Source: Saccharothrix australiensis (GTDB lineage Bacteria; Actinomycetota; Actinomycetes; Mycobacteriales; Pseudonocardiaceae). From it: a DNA stretch of 64,000 nucleotides. A model generated the notes under the pieces. The model ran no database searches. It worked only from the letters and a program-made list of their open reading frames with translations, and was not told the DNA's origin. The stretch is from positions 4,799,501-4,863,500 of the forward strand of contig NZ_RBXO01000001.1 in the NCBI RefSeq assembly GCF_003634935.1. Reading direction: 5' to 3'. This document shows positions 42,865 to 52,241 of this stretch, in pieces (the first letter of the stretch is position 1; each line of letters opens with the position of its first letter). A program made the position numbers and the translations under genes.

Positions 42865-43605
42865 TCAAGCCGCGTAGTCGGTCAGCCCGTCGCTGCACGA
42901 CTGGAGTCGGGGATCGGTGGCCGAGTAGTCGGCGACGCAGACCTTGTAGTAGATCCAGTCGTCGCGCGCCATGTCGACGGTCCGCTCGACGGCGGTGCCG
43001 CTGCCGCCGGAGTTCCAGGCGTACCGGGGGCCGACGCCGTTCTTGAGCCAGTACGCCACGACCGCCGACTTCCCGTCCGGGGCGCGGTCGTGGACGGTGA
43101 ACCGCGCGCCGGCGGAGCGGAACTGCGCCTCCGCCGCGCACGCGCCGGTCGAGCACTCCGCGCTGCCGGTGCCCACCCCGCAGTCGGGCGCGACCCGGCC
43201 GTCCGAGCCGGTGCGGACGTAGCCGTCGGACACGTACCCGCCGAGCGCGGGCACGTGGTCCCAGATCGTGGTGGTGCCGAGCGGGCCGCTGACCGACGTC
43301 CCGGTGGTCTGGCAGTCGATGGCGACGGCCGCGCCGTTGGCCACCGAGCCGATCGCGCTCGCCGCCGTCGTCGGCGCGCGGCGCACGGTCAGCGGGTCGC
43401 CCGCGGTCACGACCGTGCCGGTCGCCGCGGCCGCCGCGGGTCTCGTGGCCGCCGCCGGGGATGCGGGTGCCGTCGCGACGGGTGTCGGGGCCGTCGACGG
43501 GTGTGTCGTGGCCGCCGCCGCGGGCGTCGTGGTCACGGCCGGACCCACCGCGGCGGCGACCAGCGCGGTCGCGGCGGCGATCCGCCGGATACGGGATGAC
43601 GTCAT
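42865..43605 (-). CDS. Secreted SH3-domain protein
   Basis: 246-aa exported protein. Signal peptide MTSSRIRRIAAATALVAAAVG, a Thr/Pro/Ala-rich linker (residues ~30-65), a bacterial SH3-like domain (TVVTAGDPLTVRRAPTTAAS, GTTTIWDHVPALGGYVSDGYVRTGSD) and a C-terminal Cys-containing domain (FTVHDRAPDGKSAVVAYWL, IYYKVCVADYS). The SH3 unit closely resembles the one ending the protein encoded at 46722-47933 (WDRIGPDHYVSDAYLRTGSD). SH3 domains of this type often bind peptidoglycan. It ends 31 bp before phoD begins and may share its transcript. Confidence 0.8.
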   Translation of the reverse strand: MTSSRIRRIAAATALVAAAVGPAVTTTPAAAATTHPSTAPTPVATAPASPAAATRPAAAAATGTVVTAGDPLTVRRAPTTAASAIGSVANGAAVAIDCQTTGTSVSGPLGTTTIWDHVPALGGYVSDGYVRTGSDGRVAPDCGVGTGSAECSTGACAAEAQFRSAGARFTVHDRAPDGKSAVVAYWLKNGVGPRYAWNSGGSGTAVERTVDMARDDWIYYKVCVADYSATDPRLQSCSDGLTDYAA

Positions 43606-43745
43606 CGGCCGAGGGTTGCCGGCAGGCGTACAGGAGTCGTACAACCGGCGCGGCGGATCACGTTGTCCCCGGCCGGGAACCGGTCATACGATCGGAAACG
43701 GGACGGGACAGCGAGGTTCTGGGGGAGCCGATCGCGTTGACTACC

Positions 43746-46628
43746 ATGGAAATCCGCCTGTTGGGCCCGCTGGAGGTGGTGATCGGCGGCCGGCCGGTCC
43801 CGTTGGGCGGCGCGAAACCGCGCACCCTGCTCGCCGCGCTCGCGCTGGAACCGGGCGTGATCGTGTCCGGCGACCGCCTGGCGGACGTCCTGTGGCCCGA
43901 CCGCCCGCCGCGCTCCGCCGTGGCGAACATCCGGACCTACGTGCACGGGCTGCGCCGGGTCCTCGCCGAGCGCGACACGCGGATGGCGGAGCGCATCGAG
44001 AACCGGTCCGCCGGGTACGTGCTGCACGCCGCGCCCGAGGAGGTCGACCGCACCGTGTTCGAGCGCCGCGTCGCCGCCGCGCACCGGGCGCTGGAGGCGG
44101 GCGACCGGACCGCGGCGCTGGCGGAGCTGGCGTCGGCGGAGGCGCTGTGGCGCGGACCGGTGCTCGCCGACCTGCCGCACGGGCACAGCTGGAGCGCGGC
44201 GCTGGCCCGGCTCACCGAGCTGCGGCTGGCCGCGCAGGAGCTGCGGACCCGGGTGCAGGTCGAGCTGGGCCGCTACGAGGACGCGGTGGTGGAGCTGCGC
44301 GGCCTGCTCAGCGACGACCCGCTGCGCGAGGAGCGGTGGACCCAGCTGGTGACGGCGCTGGACGCGGCGGGCCGCCGGGCCGAGGCGTTCGCCGCGTGCG
44401 CCGAGGCCGAGCGCGTGCTGCGGGAGGAGCTGGGCACCCGGCCCGGCCCGCGGCTGCGCCAGATCCGGTCGTCGCTGGCGTCCGTGGCGGACGACGAGCA
44501 CGTCCCGCCCCGCCAGCTCCCGCTGGACCTGCCCGACTTCACCGGGCGGCGGGCGGTCGTCGACGACCTGGTCGGCCTGCTGCGCGCGCGGGCGGCGGAG
44601 GGCAGGCCGGCCGTCGCCGCGGTCACCGGCCCGCCCGGCGTCGGCAAGTCGGCGGTCGCCGTGCGGGTGGCGCACGCGGTGCGGGCCGACTTCCCCGACG
44701 GGCAGCTGCACGTCGACCTCGGCGGCACCACGGAGGACCCGCGCCGGCCCGTCGACGTGCTGGCGGTGCTGCTGCGGTCGCTCGGGGTGCCCGCCATCTC
44801 GACGCCCGACGACCTGGCCGGGCGGTCCGCGCTGCTGCGGTCCCGGCTGGCCGCCGGGCGGGTGCTGGTCGTGCTGGACGACGCGGCCGACGCCGCGCAG
44901 GTGCGGCCCCTGCTGCCGGGCTCCGGCGGGTCGGCGGTGCTGGTGACCAGCCGGGTCCGGCTGCCCGACCTGGCGGGCGCGCGCTGCGCGGAGCTGGACG
45001 TGCTGCCGCTGGACGAGGCGGCGGGCCTGCTGTCGGGCATCATCGGCGCGGCCAGGGTCGCCGCCGAGCCCGACGGCGCGACCGCGATCCTGGAGTCGTG
45101 CGGCTACCTGCCCCTGGCGATCCGGGTCGCCGGCGCGCGGCTGGCCCAGCGCCCCGCGTGGACGCTGCGGCGGATGGCCGAGCGGCTGGCCGACGAGCGC
45201 CGGGTGCTCGACGAGCTGCGCGTGGGCGACCTGGCGGTGCGCGCCAGCGTGGCGCTGAGCTACGAGCAGCTGCCCGGCACGGCGGCCCGCGCGTTCGGCG
45301 GGCTGAGCCTGCTGGGTCGGGCCCGGTTCCCCGCCTGGATCGTGGGCGCGCTGCTGGACCGCGCCGAGGCGGACGACGTGCTGGACCTCCTGGTCGACAC
45401 CCACCTGGTCGAGCTGGTCGGCTCGGACGGGTACGGCGAACCGCTGTACCGGCTGCACGACCTGCTCCGGGTGTACGCGCGCGAGCGGGTCGCCGCCGAG
45501 CCGCGCGCGGTCACCGCCGCCGCCGTGCGCCGCGTCGCGGAGGGCTACCTGGCGTTCGCGCTGGCCGCCGCGGACGCGTCGCCCGCGAGCTTCTTCGGCC
45601 TGGTGCCGACGTGGGACGACGACGGCGCGTGGCGACCGCCGCGCCGGACGGCGCCCGCGGTGGACGGCGCGTCCTGGTACGACGAGGCGGGCAGGCGCGG
45701 CGTCACCGCCGTCGCGCAGGCCGCCGAGTGGGGGCACGACGACCTGGCCTGGCGCATCGCCGCCGCGCTCGCGCCGCACTTCGACCTGCGCGCCATGCAC
45801 GACGACTGGCTGTGCACCCACCGGATCGCGCTGGAGGCGGCGCGCCGGGTGGACGACCGGCGCGGCCAGGCGATCGTGCTGCGCAACCTCGGCCAGGTCC
45901 ACCTGTGCCAGGACGCCTACGGCGAGGCGATGGGCGCGTTCGAGTCCTCCCGCGCGCTGTTCGACGGCATCGGCGACGAGCACGGCGCGGCGATCGCGCT
46001 GGCCGGCGCGCTCACCGTGGCCCGCTTCCTGGGCGAGTACGACGTGGCCCTGGAACGCGGTGAGCGGGCGCTGGAGGTGTTCGTGCGGCACGGCGACCGG
46101 CACCGGGAGGCGGCGTTGCGCCTGGCGCTGGGCGCGGTGCGCATGGACCAGGGCGACCACGACGCCGCCGAGCGGTGGTTCGAGGACGCCCTGGTGCTGG
46201 CCGGGTCGATCGACGACCGGCACCGCGCGGCGCACGCCCGGCACAAGCTCGCGCGGCTGGCCCGGCTCCGCGGCCGACTGGCCGAGGCGCACGAGCAGCT
46301 CGACCTCGCGATCGCCGCGTTCGACGCGCTGGGCGACCAGAAGTGCGTCGTGCACGCCCACCAGAGCCTGGGCGAGGTGTACCTGCACGAGGGCGACCTC
46401 GCGCACGCGGAGGTGCTGCTGGGCAACTGCCTGGTGGCGCACCGCCGCAACCGCGACCGGCGCTCGGCGGCGCGGGTGTGCGGGCTGCTGGGCGAGCTGC
46501 ACCAGCAGGCGCGGCGGTCGGCGGCGGCGCGGGAGCACTTCGAGGCGGCGCTGGCGCTGTGGCGCGAGCTGGCCGCGGGCGCGGAGGTGCGCGCCCTGAC
46601 CGAGCGGCTGCGCTCCGTGGCGACCTGA
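43746..46628 (+). CDS. SARP-NB-ARC-TPR regulator (AfsR-like)
   Basis: 960-aa regulator. N-terminal DNA-binding domain (MEIRLLGPLEVVIGGRPV, GDRLADVLWPDRPPRSAVANIRTYVHGLRRVL), bacterial transcriptional activation domain (about residues 100-250), NB-ARC ATPase with Walker A VTGPPGVGKSAVAVRVAHAV and LVVLDDAAD, then TPR repeats (QAIVLRNLGQVHLCQDAYGEA, AAHARHKLARLARLRGRL, VHAHQSLGEVYLHEGDL). SARPs activate antibiotic or other accessory operons. ATG 43746 matches the family N-terminus; TTG 43737 has a better-spaced GGGGGAG and is the alternative. It faces genes for secreted proteins and may activate them (inference). Confidence 0.92.
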   Translation: MEIRLLGPLEVVIGGRPVPLGGAKPRTLLAALALEPGVIVSGDRLADVLWPDRPPRSAVANIRTYVHGLRRVLAERDTRMAERIENRSAGYVLHAAPEEVDRTVFERRVAAAHRALEAGDRTAALAELASAEALWRGPVLADLPHGHSWSAALARLTELRLAAQELRTRVQVELGRYEDAVVELRGLLSDDPLREERWTQLVTALDAAGRRAEAFAACAEAERVLREELGTRPGPRLRQIRSSLASVADDEHVPPRQLPLDLPDFTGRRAVVDDLVGLLRARAAEGRPAVAAVTGPPGVGKSAVAVRVAHAVRADFPDGQLHVDLGGTTEDPRRPVDVLAVLLRSLGVPAISTPDDLAGRSALLRSRLAAGRVLVVLDDAADAAQVRPLLPGSGGSAVLVTSRVRLPDLAGARCAELDVLPLDEAAGLLSGIIGAARVAAEPDGATAILESCGYLPLAIRVAGARLAQRPAWTLRRMAERLADERRVLDELRVGDLAVRASVALSYEQLPGTAARAFGGLSLLGRARFPAWIVGALLDRAEADDVLDLLVDTHLVELVGSDGYGEPLYRLHDLLRVYARERVAAEPRAVTAAAVRRVAEGYLAFALAAADASPASFFGLVPTWDDDGAWRPPRRTAPAVDGASWYDEAGRRGVTAVAQAAEWGHDDLAWRIAAALAPHFDLRAMHDDWLCTHRIALEAARRVDDRRGQAIVLRNLGQVHLCQDAYGEAMGAFESSRALFDGIGDEHGAAIALAGALTVARFLGEYDVALERGERALEVFVRHGDRHREAALRLALGAVRMDQGDHDAAERWFEDALVLAGSIDDRHRAAHARHKLARLARLRGRLAEAHEQLDLAIAAFDALGDQKCVVHAHQSLGEVYLHEGDLAHAEVLLGNCLVAHRRNRDRRSAARVCGLLGELHQQARRSAAAREHFEAALALWRELAAGAEVRALTERLRSVAT

Positions 46629-46721
46629 GCGGACCGCGCGTTTGTACGGATCGTGTAGCGCCGGTCCGTTCACTCCTGCCCCAGCACGGAGAACCGTGCC
46701 ACTGGGGAAGGGATTCCGGCA

Positions 46722-47933
46722 TTGACCAGGAGAACGAGGACCACCGGACGGGTCGTCGCGCTCGGCGTGGCCGCGCTGTCGCTGCCCGCCGTGCTGGCGG
46801 CGGCGCCCGCACAGGCCCGGACGGCCGAACCGGCGTGGTCCGCCGATCTGTCCACTGTAGACGGTGATGACGTGAACGTCGCCGTGCGGGGCGACGCGCT
46901 GACCCTGCGCGACCCGGCCTGGCGGCCCGCCGAGGGCGTCGGGCAGGGCTACCTGCTGCCCGCGGGGCGCGACCTGGACCGGCCCGTCAACCGGGTGACC
47001 GCCCGGGTGCGCGGCGACGTGCCCGCCGACGCGGCCGTCGAGGTGGACGTGCGCGGCCGGACGGCCGACCGCGACTGGACCGAGTGGACGCCCGCGGGCG
47101 AGGTGCTGGCCGCGTCGGTGACGACCGTGCAGGTGCGGGTCACGCTGACGACGACCGGCGCGACGCCCGCCGTCCGGGGCGTCGACCTCGTCGGCGACAC
47201 CGCGCCCGCGCCACGCGCCGGGGTCGCCGCCGCGCCGCTGACCTTCCGCGTGTTCGCCACCCGCGAGGGCCTGCCCGGCGGCACCACCGCCAACGGGCAC
47301 GTCATCAAGCAGCGCGACCACTTCGTCGCCCTGCCCTCGCGCCGGGGCCTCGCGCCGAAGAACACCGGCGACTACACCGTCCGGGTGTGCCGCACCGACA
47401 ACAGCCGCTGCGAGTACGCGCCGGTGTGGGACGTCGGCCCGTGGAACACCAAGGACGACTACTGGAACCCCCCGTCGGTGCGCCAGATGTGGCAGGACCT
47501 GCCGCAGGGCAAGCCCCAGGCGCAGGCGGCCTACCAGGACGGCTACCACGGCGGCAAGGACGAGAGCGGCAGGCGCAGGGTCGGCAACCCCGCGGGCATC
47601 GACCTTGGCGACGGCACCTTCTGGGACGGCCTGAAGCTGAGCGACAACGCCTGGGTAAACGTGTCCTACCTGTGGACCGGCTCCGGACCGACCGGTGTGG
47701 TCGGCACGGCGGGCGACCCGCTCAACATCCGGGCGCAGGCGAGCACGTCGGCGGCGGTCAAGGGCCTCGCGGCGAACACGGCCAAGGTGATCATCGAGTG
47801 CCACGTCGAGGGCGAGCAGGTGACCGGCCCGTTCGGCACCAGCACCATCTGGGACCGCATCGGCCCCGACCACTACGTCTCCGACGCCTACCTGCGCACC
47901 GGGTCGGACGCGCCCGTCGCGCCCAAGTGCTGA
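46722..47933 (+). CDS. Secreted protein with C-terminal SH3 domain
   Basis: 403-aa exported protein with TTG start 46722 after AAGGGA. Signal peptide (VVALGVAALSLPAVLAAAPAQA), then a beta-rich domain with tryptophans (WTEWTPAGEVLAASVTTVQVRV), a middle region with HVIKQRDHFVALPS, DYTVRVCRTDNSRCEYAPVWDVGPWNTKDDYWNPP and NPAGIDLGDGTFWDGL, and a C-terminal SH3-like domain (TAGDPLNIRAQASTSAAVKG, IWDRIGPDHYVSDAYLRTG). The middle region resembles secreted proteins with a 3D-type (double-psi) fold where Asp residues are catalytic, but I cannot confirm this. It heads a run of three secreted-protein genes. Confidence 0.78.
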   Translation: MTRRTRTTGRVVALGVAALSLPAVLAAAPAQARTAEPAWSADLSTVDGDDVNVAVRGDALTLRDPAWRPAEGVGQGYLLPAGRDLDRPVNRVTARVRGDVPADAAVEVDVRGRTADRDWTEWTPAGEVLAASVTTVQVRVTLTTTGATPAVRGVDLVGDTAPAPRAGVAAAPLTFRVFATREGLPGGTTANGHVIKQRDHFVALPSRRGLAPKNTGDYTVRVCRTDNSRCEYAPVWDVGPWNTKDDYWNPPSVRQMWQDLPQGKPQAQAAYQDGYHGGKDESGRRRVGNPAGIDLGDGTFWDGLKLSDNAWVNVSYLWTGSGPTGVVGTAGDPLNIRAQASTSAAVKGLAANTAKVIIECHVEGEQVTGPFGTSTIWDRIGPDHYVSDAYLRTGSDAPVAPKC

Positions 47934-47955
47934 CCCGGACCGGAAGGAAGCGCAC

Positions 47956-48834
47956 ATGAGGATCAAGTCCCTCGCCCTGGCGTTCGCGACCGCCGTGGCG
48001 GGCCTGGCGGTCACGGCCTCGCCCGCGTCGGCCGAGCCGAAGTTCCAGCTCCCGTTCCCCTGCGGCCAGACCTGGAACGGCGACAACGACAACAGCAGCG
48101 CGCACCGGGCGCACGAGATCGACTTCAACCGGGGCAGCACCGGCGGCGCGGACGAGGGCGACACCGTCCTCGCGGCGGCCGGCGGCACGGTCACCATCTC
48201 CTCGCACCAGGGCTCGACGAACAACTTCGGCAACCTGGTCAAGATCGACCACGGCGGCGGCTGGTACACCTACTACGCGCACCTGCGCGTCCGCAGCGTC
48301 AGCGAAGGGCAGCAGGTCGAGCAGGGCCAGAAGATCGGCGAGGTGGGCCACACCAGCGCGCCGGGCAACAACATCACCGCCCACCTGCACTACGAAGTGC
48401 GCGTCAACGGGACCTGGCCGGGCAACATCCGTCCCGCGTACTTCGACGGCGTGCGGTTCGGCTACCCCAACCAGAACGTCACCTCCCGCAATTCCTGCGA
48501 GGGCAACCCCTACGGCGTGACCGACGTGTGCAAGGGCGCCGGCTACAAGGTGATCGACACGGCGCAGCTGCCCGGCTCGGCGGGCTCGGTGCACCTGCTC
48601 TACGACGCCTCCACCCGCCGCAACTGCGTCGCCACCCTCAAGAAGACCTCGCTGGGCACGGCCGGCCCGACGTCGGCCTACCTGGAGGTGCAGGGCTCGG
48701 CGCGGCAGACCGACCAGGGCGACTACACCTTCTACGCCGGGCCGGTGAGCGCGGTGGCCGACGCCAAGTGCGTCAAGTGGGGCGGCTCGGTCGGCGACGC
48801 GAAGTACGACAGCGAGTTCGAGCACTGCGACTGA
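47956..48834 (+). CDS. Secreted M23 metallopeptidase with SapA-like C-terminal domain
   Basis: 292-aa exported endopeptidase, start ATG 47956, signal peptide ending SPASAEP. The M23 domain has zinc ligands in AHRAHEIDFNRG and HLHYEV, with GGTVTISSHQ, LVKIDHGGGWYTYYAHL and VSEGQQVEQGQKIGEVGHTS typical of LytM-like enzymes that cut peptidoglycan cross-links. From about residue 190 a separate domain (GYKVIDTAQLPGSAGSVHLLYDAS, NCVATLKKTS, YTFYAGPVSAVADAKCVKWGG) resembles spore-associated protein A. The same module ends the sialidase encoded next, suggesting a shared binding or localisation role. Confidence 0.9.
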   Translation: MRIKSLALAFATAVAGLAVTASPASAEPKFQLPFPCGQTWNGDNDNSSAHRAHEIDFNRGSTGGADEGDTVLAAAGGTVTISSHQGSTNNFGNLVKIDHGGGWYTYYAHLRVRSVSEGQQVEQGQKIGEVGHTSAPGNNITAHLHYEVRVNGTWPGNIRPAYFDGVRFGYPNQNVTSRNSCEGNPYGVTDVCKGAGYKVIDTAQLPGSAGSVHLLYDASTRRNCVATLKKTSLGTAGPTSAYLEVQGSARQTDQGDYTFYAGPVSAVADAKCVKWGGSVGDAKYDSEFEHCD

Positions 48835-48845
48835 GAGGACCCTCG

Positions 48846-50405
48846 ATGCGATTCCTGACCGGGGCGGCGGTCGTGCTGGCCGTCGCCTCGGCCGTCGGGA
48901 CGCTCCCGCCGGCCGAGGCGCACACCGCCGAGGGCACCACCGAAGCGGTCGCCGCCGACGCGGCCACGACCCGCGCGGTCGCCGCCGACGAGGTCGCGAG
49001 CACCGTGACCGTCGCGAACACCGTGGTGTACCGCGAGAAGAGCGAGGGCTACGACTGCTTCCGCATCCCGGCGGTGGTCAAGGCCGACAACGGCGACCTG
49101 CTGGCGTTCGCCGAGGGCCGCAACGGCGGCGACCGCTTCTGCGGCGACCTCGGCGACATCGACCTGGTGGTCAAGCGCTCCACCGACGACGGCCGGACGT
49201 GGGGCCCGTTGGAGGTGGTGATCGAGGGGCACGGCGACACGAAGGGCAACCCGACGCCGATCGTCGTGCCCGGCACCGGCCGGATCGTCCTGCTGTCGGT
49301 GATGCAGTGCCACCGCAACCCCGCCTGCGGGCGCATCCCCCGCGTGTCGATCAGCGAGGACCACGGATCCACCTGGTCCACGCCCAGGGTGCTGACCGAG
49401 CAGCTCGGGTTCGACGGCGCGCCGCGCTGGCTGGCCACCGGCCCGTCGCACGGCCTGGTGCTCACCAGGGGCCCGCACGCGGGCCGGCTCGTCGCGGGCA
49501 TGAGCTACACCATCGGCGACCGCGGCCACGGTTCGATCGTCTACAGCGACGACCGGGGCGACACCTGGCGGCGCGGCGCGGTCGGCGCGGGCGGACCGGG
49601 CCTCAACCCGCAGGAGATCAGCCTGGTCGAACTGGTCGACGGCCGCGTCTACGCCGCCGCGCGCAACGACGCGAACAGCGGCGACAAGTGCCTCGACGGC
49701 GGGCGGCGGAACCGGGCCTACGCGATCAGCCCGGACAGCGGCGAGACCTTCTCCGCCGGCTTCGCCTTCGAGGAGGACCTCGTCACGCCGGTCGTCCAGG
49801 GTTCGGCGGTCCGGATGAGCGCGACCGACCGGGGCGCGGGGCACAACCGCGTGCTGTTCGCCGCGCCCTCCACCTGCGACCGCCGCAAGCAGCTCGTCCT
49901 GCACTCGTCGTTCGACGAGGGCGGCAACTGGACGCCGAAGTCCGCCGGCTTCCCGGTGTGGGACCAGGACGCGGCGTACTCCGACCTGGTCCCGCTCGGG
50001 GCGTCGTCGGTGGGCGTGCTGTACGAGGCGGGGCCGGCGTCGAACGCGAACGCCTCGATCCGCTGGTCGAGGGTGACCGAGGACGACCTCGGCGCGCCGG
50101 TGTGCGGCAGCGGCTACCGGGTGATCGACTCCGAGCGGCTCGCCGACTCGGCGGGCACGGTGTACCTGGCCTACGACGCGCGGACGGGGGCCAACTGCGT
50201 GGCCACCACGAAGGCCACGTCGGTGGGCCGTGCTTCGCCGACGTCGGCGTTCCTGGAGGTCCAGGGCGGTGCGCGGCGCACCGACGCGGGCTCGTTCGGG
50301 CACTTCGCGGGACCGGTGACCGCGGTCGCGGCCGGGAAGTGCGTGCAGTGGGGCGGAAACGTCGGATCGGCGACCTACGAGAGCCGGTTCGAGCACTGCG
50401 GCTGA
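48846..50405 (+). CDS. Secreted sialidase (GH33-like) with SapA-like C-terminal domain
   Basis: 519-aa exported glycosidase. The signal peptide runs to PPAEAHT. The sialidase beta-propeller has YDCFRIPAVV (arginine of the FRIP motif) and four Asp-boxes: STDDGRTWG, SEDHGSTWS, SDDRGDTWR and SPDSGETFS. NDANSGDK and the region near DQDAAYSDLVPL hold further propeller strands; I place the nucleophilic Tyr and acid/base only by inference. From about residue 420 it carries the SapA-like domain (GYRVIDSERLADSAGTVYLAYDA, NCVATTKATS, GHFAGPVTAVAAGKCVQWGG) shared with the upstream peptidase. It starts 12 bp after that gene, so the two should share a transcript. Substrate may be sialic acid or a related nonulosonate. 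Confidence 0.9.
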   Translation: MRFLTGAAVVLAVASAVGTLPPAEAHTAEGTTEAVAADAATTRAVAADEVASTVTVANTVVYREKSEGYDCFRIPAVVKADNGDLLAFAEGRNGGDRFCGDLGDIDLVVKRSTDDGRTWGPLEVVIEGHGDTKGNPTPIVVPGTGRIVLLSVMQCHRNPACGRIPRVSISEDHGSTWSTPRVLTEQLGFDGAPRWLATGPSHGLVLTRGPHAGRLVAGMSYTIGDRGHGSIVYSDDRGDTWRRGAVGAGGPGLNPQEISLVELVDGRVYAAARNDANSGDKCLDGGRRNRAYAISPDSGETFSAGFAFEEDLVTPVVQGSAVRMSATDRGAGHNRVLFAAPSTCDRRKQLVLHSSFDEGGNWTPKSAGFPVWDQDAAYSDLVPLGASSVGVLYEAGPASNANASIRWSRVTEDDLGAPVCGSGYRVIDSERLADSAGTVYLAYDARTGANCVATTKATSVGRASPTSAFLEVQGGARRTDAGSFGHFAGPVTAVAAGKCVQWGGNVGSATYESRFEHCG

Positions 50406-50766
50406 CTCCCCCTCGCCGCGGTGGGGCGCACGCCACCTACCCCACGGGTGGCGTGCGTTCGTCCCTTCCAGGCGAACGCCCTTGGTGTGCGGACGATGCG
50501 CGAAGATCACCGATCCGATCGAATCCGATCCACGATCGCGGTACTTCGGACCGATGCCCGAACGGCGGCACCACCGGAACGGGGTGATGGACAGCGCCGT
50601 CACTGGGCCGTTCGAGTGCGGGCCGTTCGAGTGCGATGCCGTGCCCGACGCGCGCCGCCCGCCGCAGACCCCCGGCATCACCCGATCGGCAGCCGAGTTC
50701 GGCGGACGGGAACGACCCGACTTCCGGCACCCTTCAGAACCGGGCACCGGTGGAGGGAGGAGCGCG
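50406..50766. other. Intergenic region upstream of the ESX-type genes
   Basis: About 360 bp. It contains an AT-richer stretch near 50505-50550 with repeated GATCCGATCGAATCCGATCC-like sequence, probably the promoter of the ESX-type genes, and a 15-bp direct duplication of GGGCCGTTCGAGTGC near 50605-50635. No gene is convincing. Confidence 0.5.
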
Positions 50767-51081
50767 ATGTCGGACGCCAACGGGTTCACCGTGCACCTGC
50801 CTGCCCTCCGCGAGCTGAGCGGGCGGCTGGTGGACCTCGCCGGCCGCGCCGGGCAGCAGGGCGACGCGCTCGCCGGGGTCACCGCGGACACCGGGCGGCC
50901 CGACAGCGACGAGGCGGGCAGGCTCTGCCCGGCGGGCGCGGCGGAACTGGTCCGGCTGCTCCGCGACGCGCTGACCGACGACAGCGGCCAGGTCGAGCAG
51001 TGCGTGGCCGGGTACGCCGACGTCGACCAGGGCGAGGCGCGCTCCCTCCTGGGCATCCGGGGCGCGGGCGGGGTCGCGTGA
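50767..51081 (+). CDS. EspC/WXG-like ESX secretion-associated protein
   Basis: 104-aa helical protein starting at ATG 50767 after GGAGGAG. The N-terminal GFTVHLPALRELSGRLVDLAGRAGQQGDALAGV and C-terminal helix LVRLLRDALTDDSGQVEQCVAGYADVDQGEARSLLG match the helix-turn-helix hairpin of EspC-type type VII secretion proteins. It ends in a GTGA overlap with the putative effector and is probably its co-secreted partner or chaperone. Confidence 0.75.
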   Translation: MSDANGFTVHLPALRELSGRLVDLAGRAGQQGDALAGVTADTGRPDSDEAGRLCPAGAAELVRLLRDALTDDSGQVEQCVAGYADVDQGEARSLLGIRGAGGVA

Positions 51082-52241
51082 CCGCCTACCTGACCGCGAA
51101 GGCCGCGGTCGGCGGCGACCCGGCCCAGCTGACCGCGATGGCCGACGTGCTCGCCACCGCCGCCGAGGACGTGGACGGCCTCGCCACCGCGTTGCGCCGC
51201 GCCGCCGACGACACGGACCAGTCGTGGCAGGGCAAGGCGGCGACGGCCTACCGGACCCGCACCGCGACCCACGTCGGCTCGCTGGCCAAGCTCACCACGC
51301 CGCTGAACCGGGCCGCCACCGCGTACCGCGCGCTCGCGGGCGAGCTGGAGGGCGCGCAGCGCAAGGCGGACAAGGCCATGCAGGACTCCGTCGCCCTGGG
51401 CATGGGCGAGGGCGACCTGGTCGGTCGCCCGTTCCAGGTCGCGAAGTTCGCCCTGCTGCACCCGCAGCACGTGGTCACCATCGGCCACCTGATCGGCGAC
51501 GTCGTGGACGCGCGGGCGATGGCCGACGCCGCCCGCGACCGGTTCGTCACCTCGGCCGACGGCGTGCGGGCGGACGTGGCCGCGCTGCGCGACCCGGACG
51601 GTGCGGGCGGTCAGCGCCAGCGCAACGACCGGCTGTGGCGGCGGCCCGAGGGCGGGGACAGCCGCGACCTCGGCCGGGGCGTCGACCTGTCCAGCGACTG
51701 GGCGGGCCGGGCGATCCTGGACCGCTACCTGCGCGGCGGCGGCGACTGGACCATCGTCGACGACGCGGACTGGTCGAAGTACATGATGGGCAACGAGCAG
51801 CTGCGCACGCAGCTGTCGTCGGTCTCCGAGGCCCAGGCCCAGCAGGCGCTGCGCGACCACCTCGCGGGCAAGCACCCGCCCGGCGCGGTCGACCGGACGT
51901 TCCACGCCGAGATCCAGAACGGCGAGGGCATCGTGGGCTACCAGTACCTGCACGGCACCGACAGCAAGAAGGGCGACTTCCGCTACCAGGGCGAGTCGTC
52001 GGTGCGGGAGCTGCCCGACGGCACGTACGAGGTCACCACCAAGGCCGGGTACACGTGGAACGACACCATCGACCCCAACCCGCAATACTCCACCGACAAG
52101 TGGAAGAGCAAGTTGGCGGAAGTCCTCACGCTCGGTCAGGCTGACCCGTACGACCTCCACATCACCTGGCACGCCGAGAACAGGACGGTCCTGGACAAGG
52201 ACGGCCGGGTGATCCGAGCGCAGGGGTACCCCGGATCGTGA
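51078..52241 (+). CDS. WXG100-headed putative type VII effector with unknown C-terminal domain
   Basis: 387-aa protein. The N-terminal ~110 residues form a WXG-type helical hairpin (LATALRRAADDTDQSWQGKAATAYRTR, with WQG at the turn, then LNRAATAYRALAGELEGAQRKADKAM). A middle hydrophobic segment near FALLHPQHVVTIGHLIGDVVD is followed by a C-terminal domain of about 190 residues (SDWAGRAILDRYLRGGGDWTIVDDADWSKYM, then GIVGYQYLHGTDSKKGDFRYQ, and DPYDLHITWHAENRTVLDKDGR). The layout is that of ESX-secreted toxins, but I recognise no toxin fold. GTGA overlaps on both sides tie it to the EspC-like gene and to a membrane protein that could be an immunity factor. Confidence 0.72.
   Translation: MTAYLTAKAAVGGDPAQLTAMADVLATAAEDVDGLATALRRAADDTDQSWQGKAATAYRTRTATHVGSLAKLTTPLNRAATAYRALAGELEGAQRKADKAMQDSVALGMGEGDLVGRPFQVAKFALLHPQHVVTIGHLIGDVVDARAMADAARDRFVTSADGVRADVAALRDPDGAGGQRQRNDRLWRRPEGGDSRDLGRGVDLSSDWAGRAILDRYLRGGGDWTIVDDADWSKYMMGNEQLRTQLSSVSEAQAQQALRDHLAGKHPPGAVDRTFHAEIQNGEGIVGYQYLHGTDSKKGDFRYQGESSVRELPDGTYEVTTKAGYTWNDTIDPNPQYSTDKWKSKLAEVLTLGQADPYDLHITWHAENRTVLDKDGRVIRAQGYPGS

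Noticed and set aside
43602..48269. 1,555-aa open frame on the minus strand
   Set aside because: It runs antisense through the SARP, SH3 and M23 genes, is His/Gln/Arg/Gly-rich without domains, and is explained by high GC on the opposite strand.
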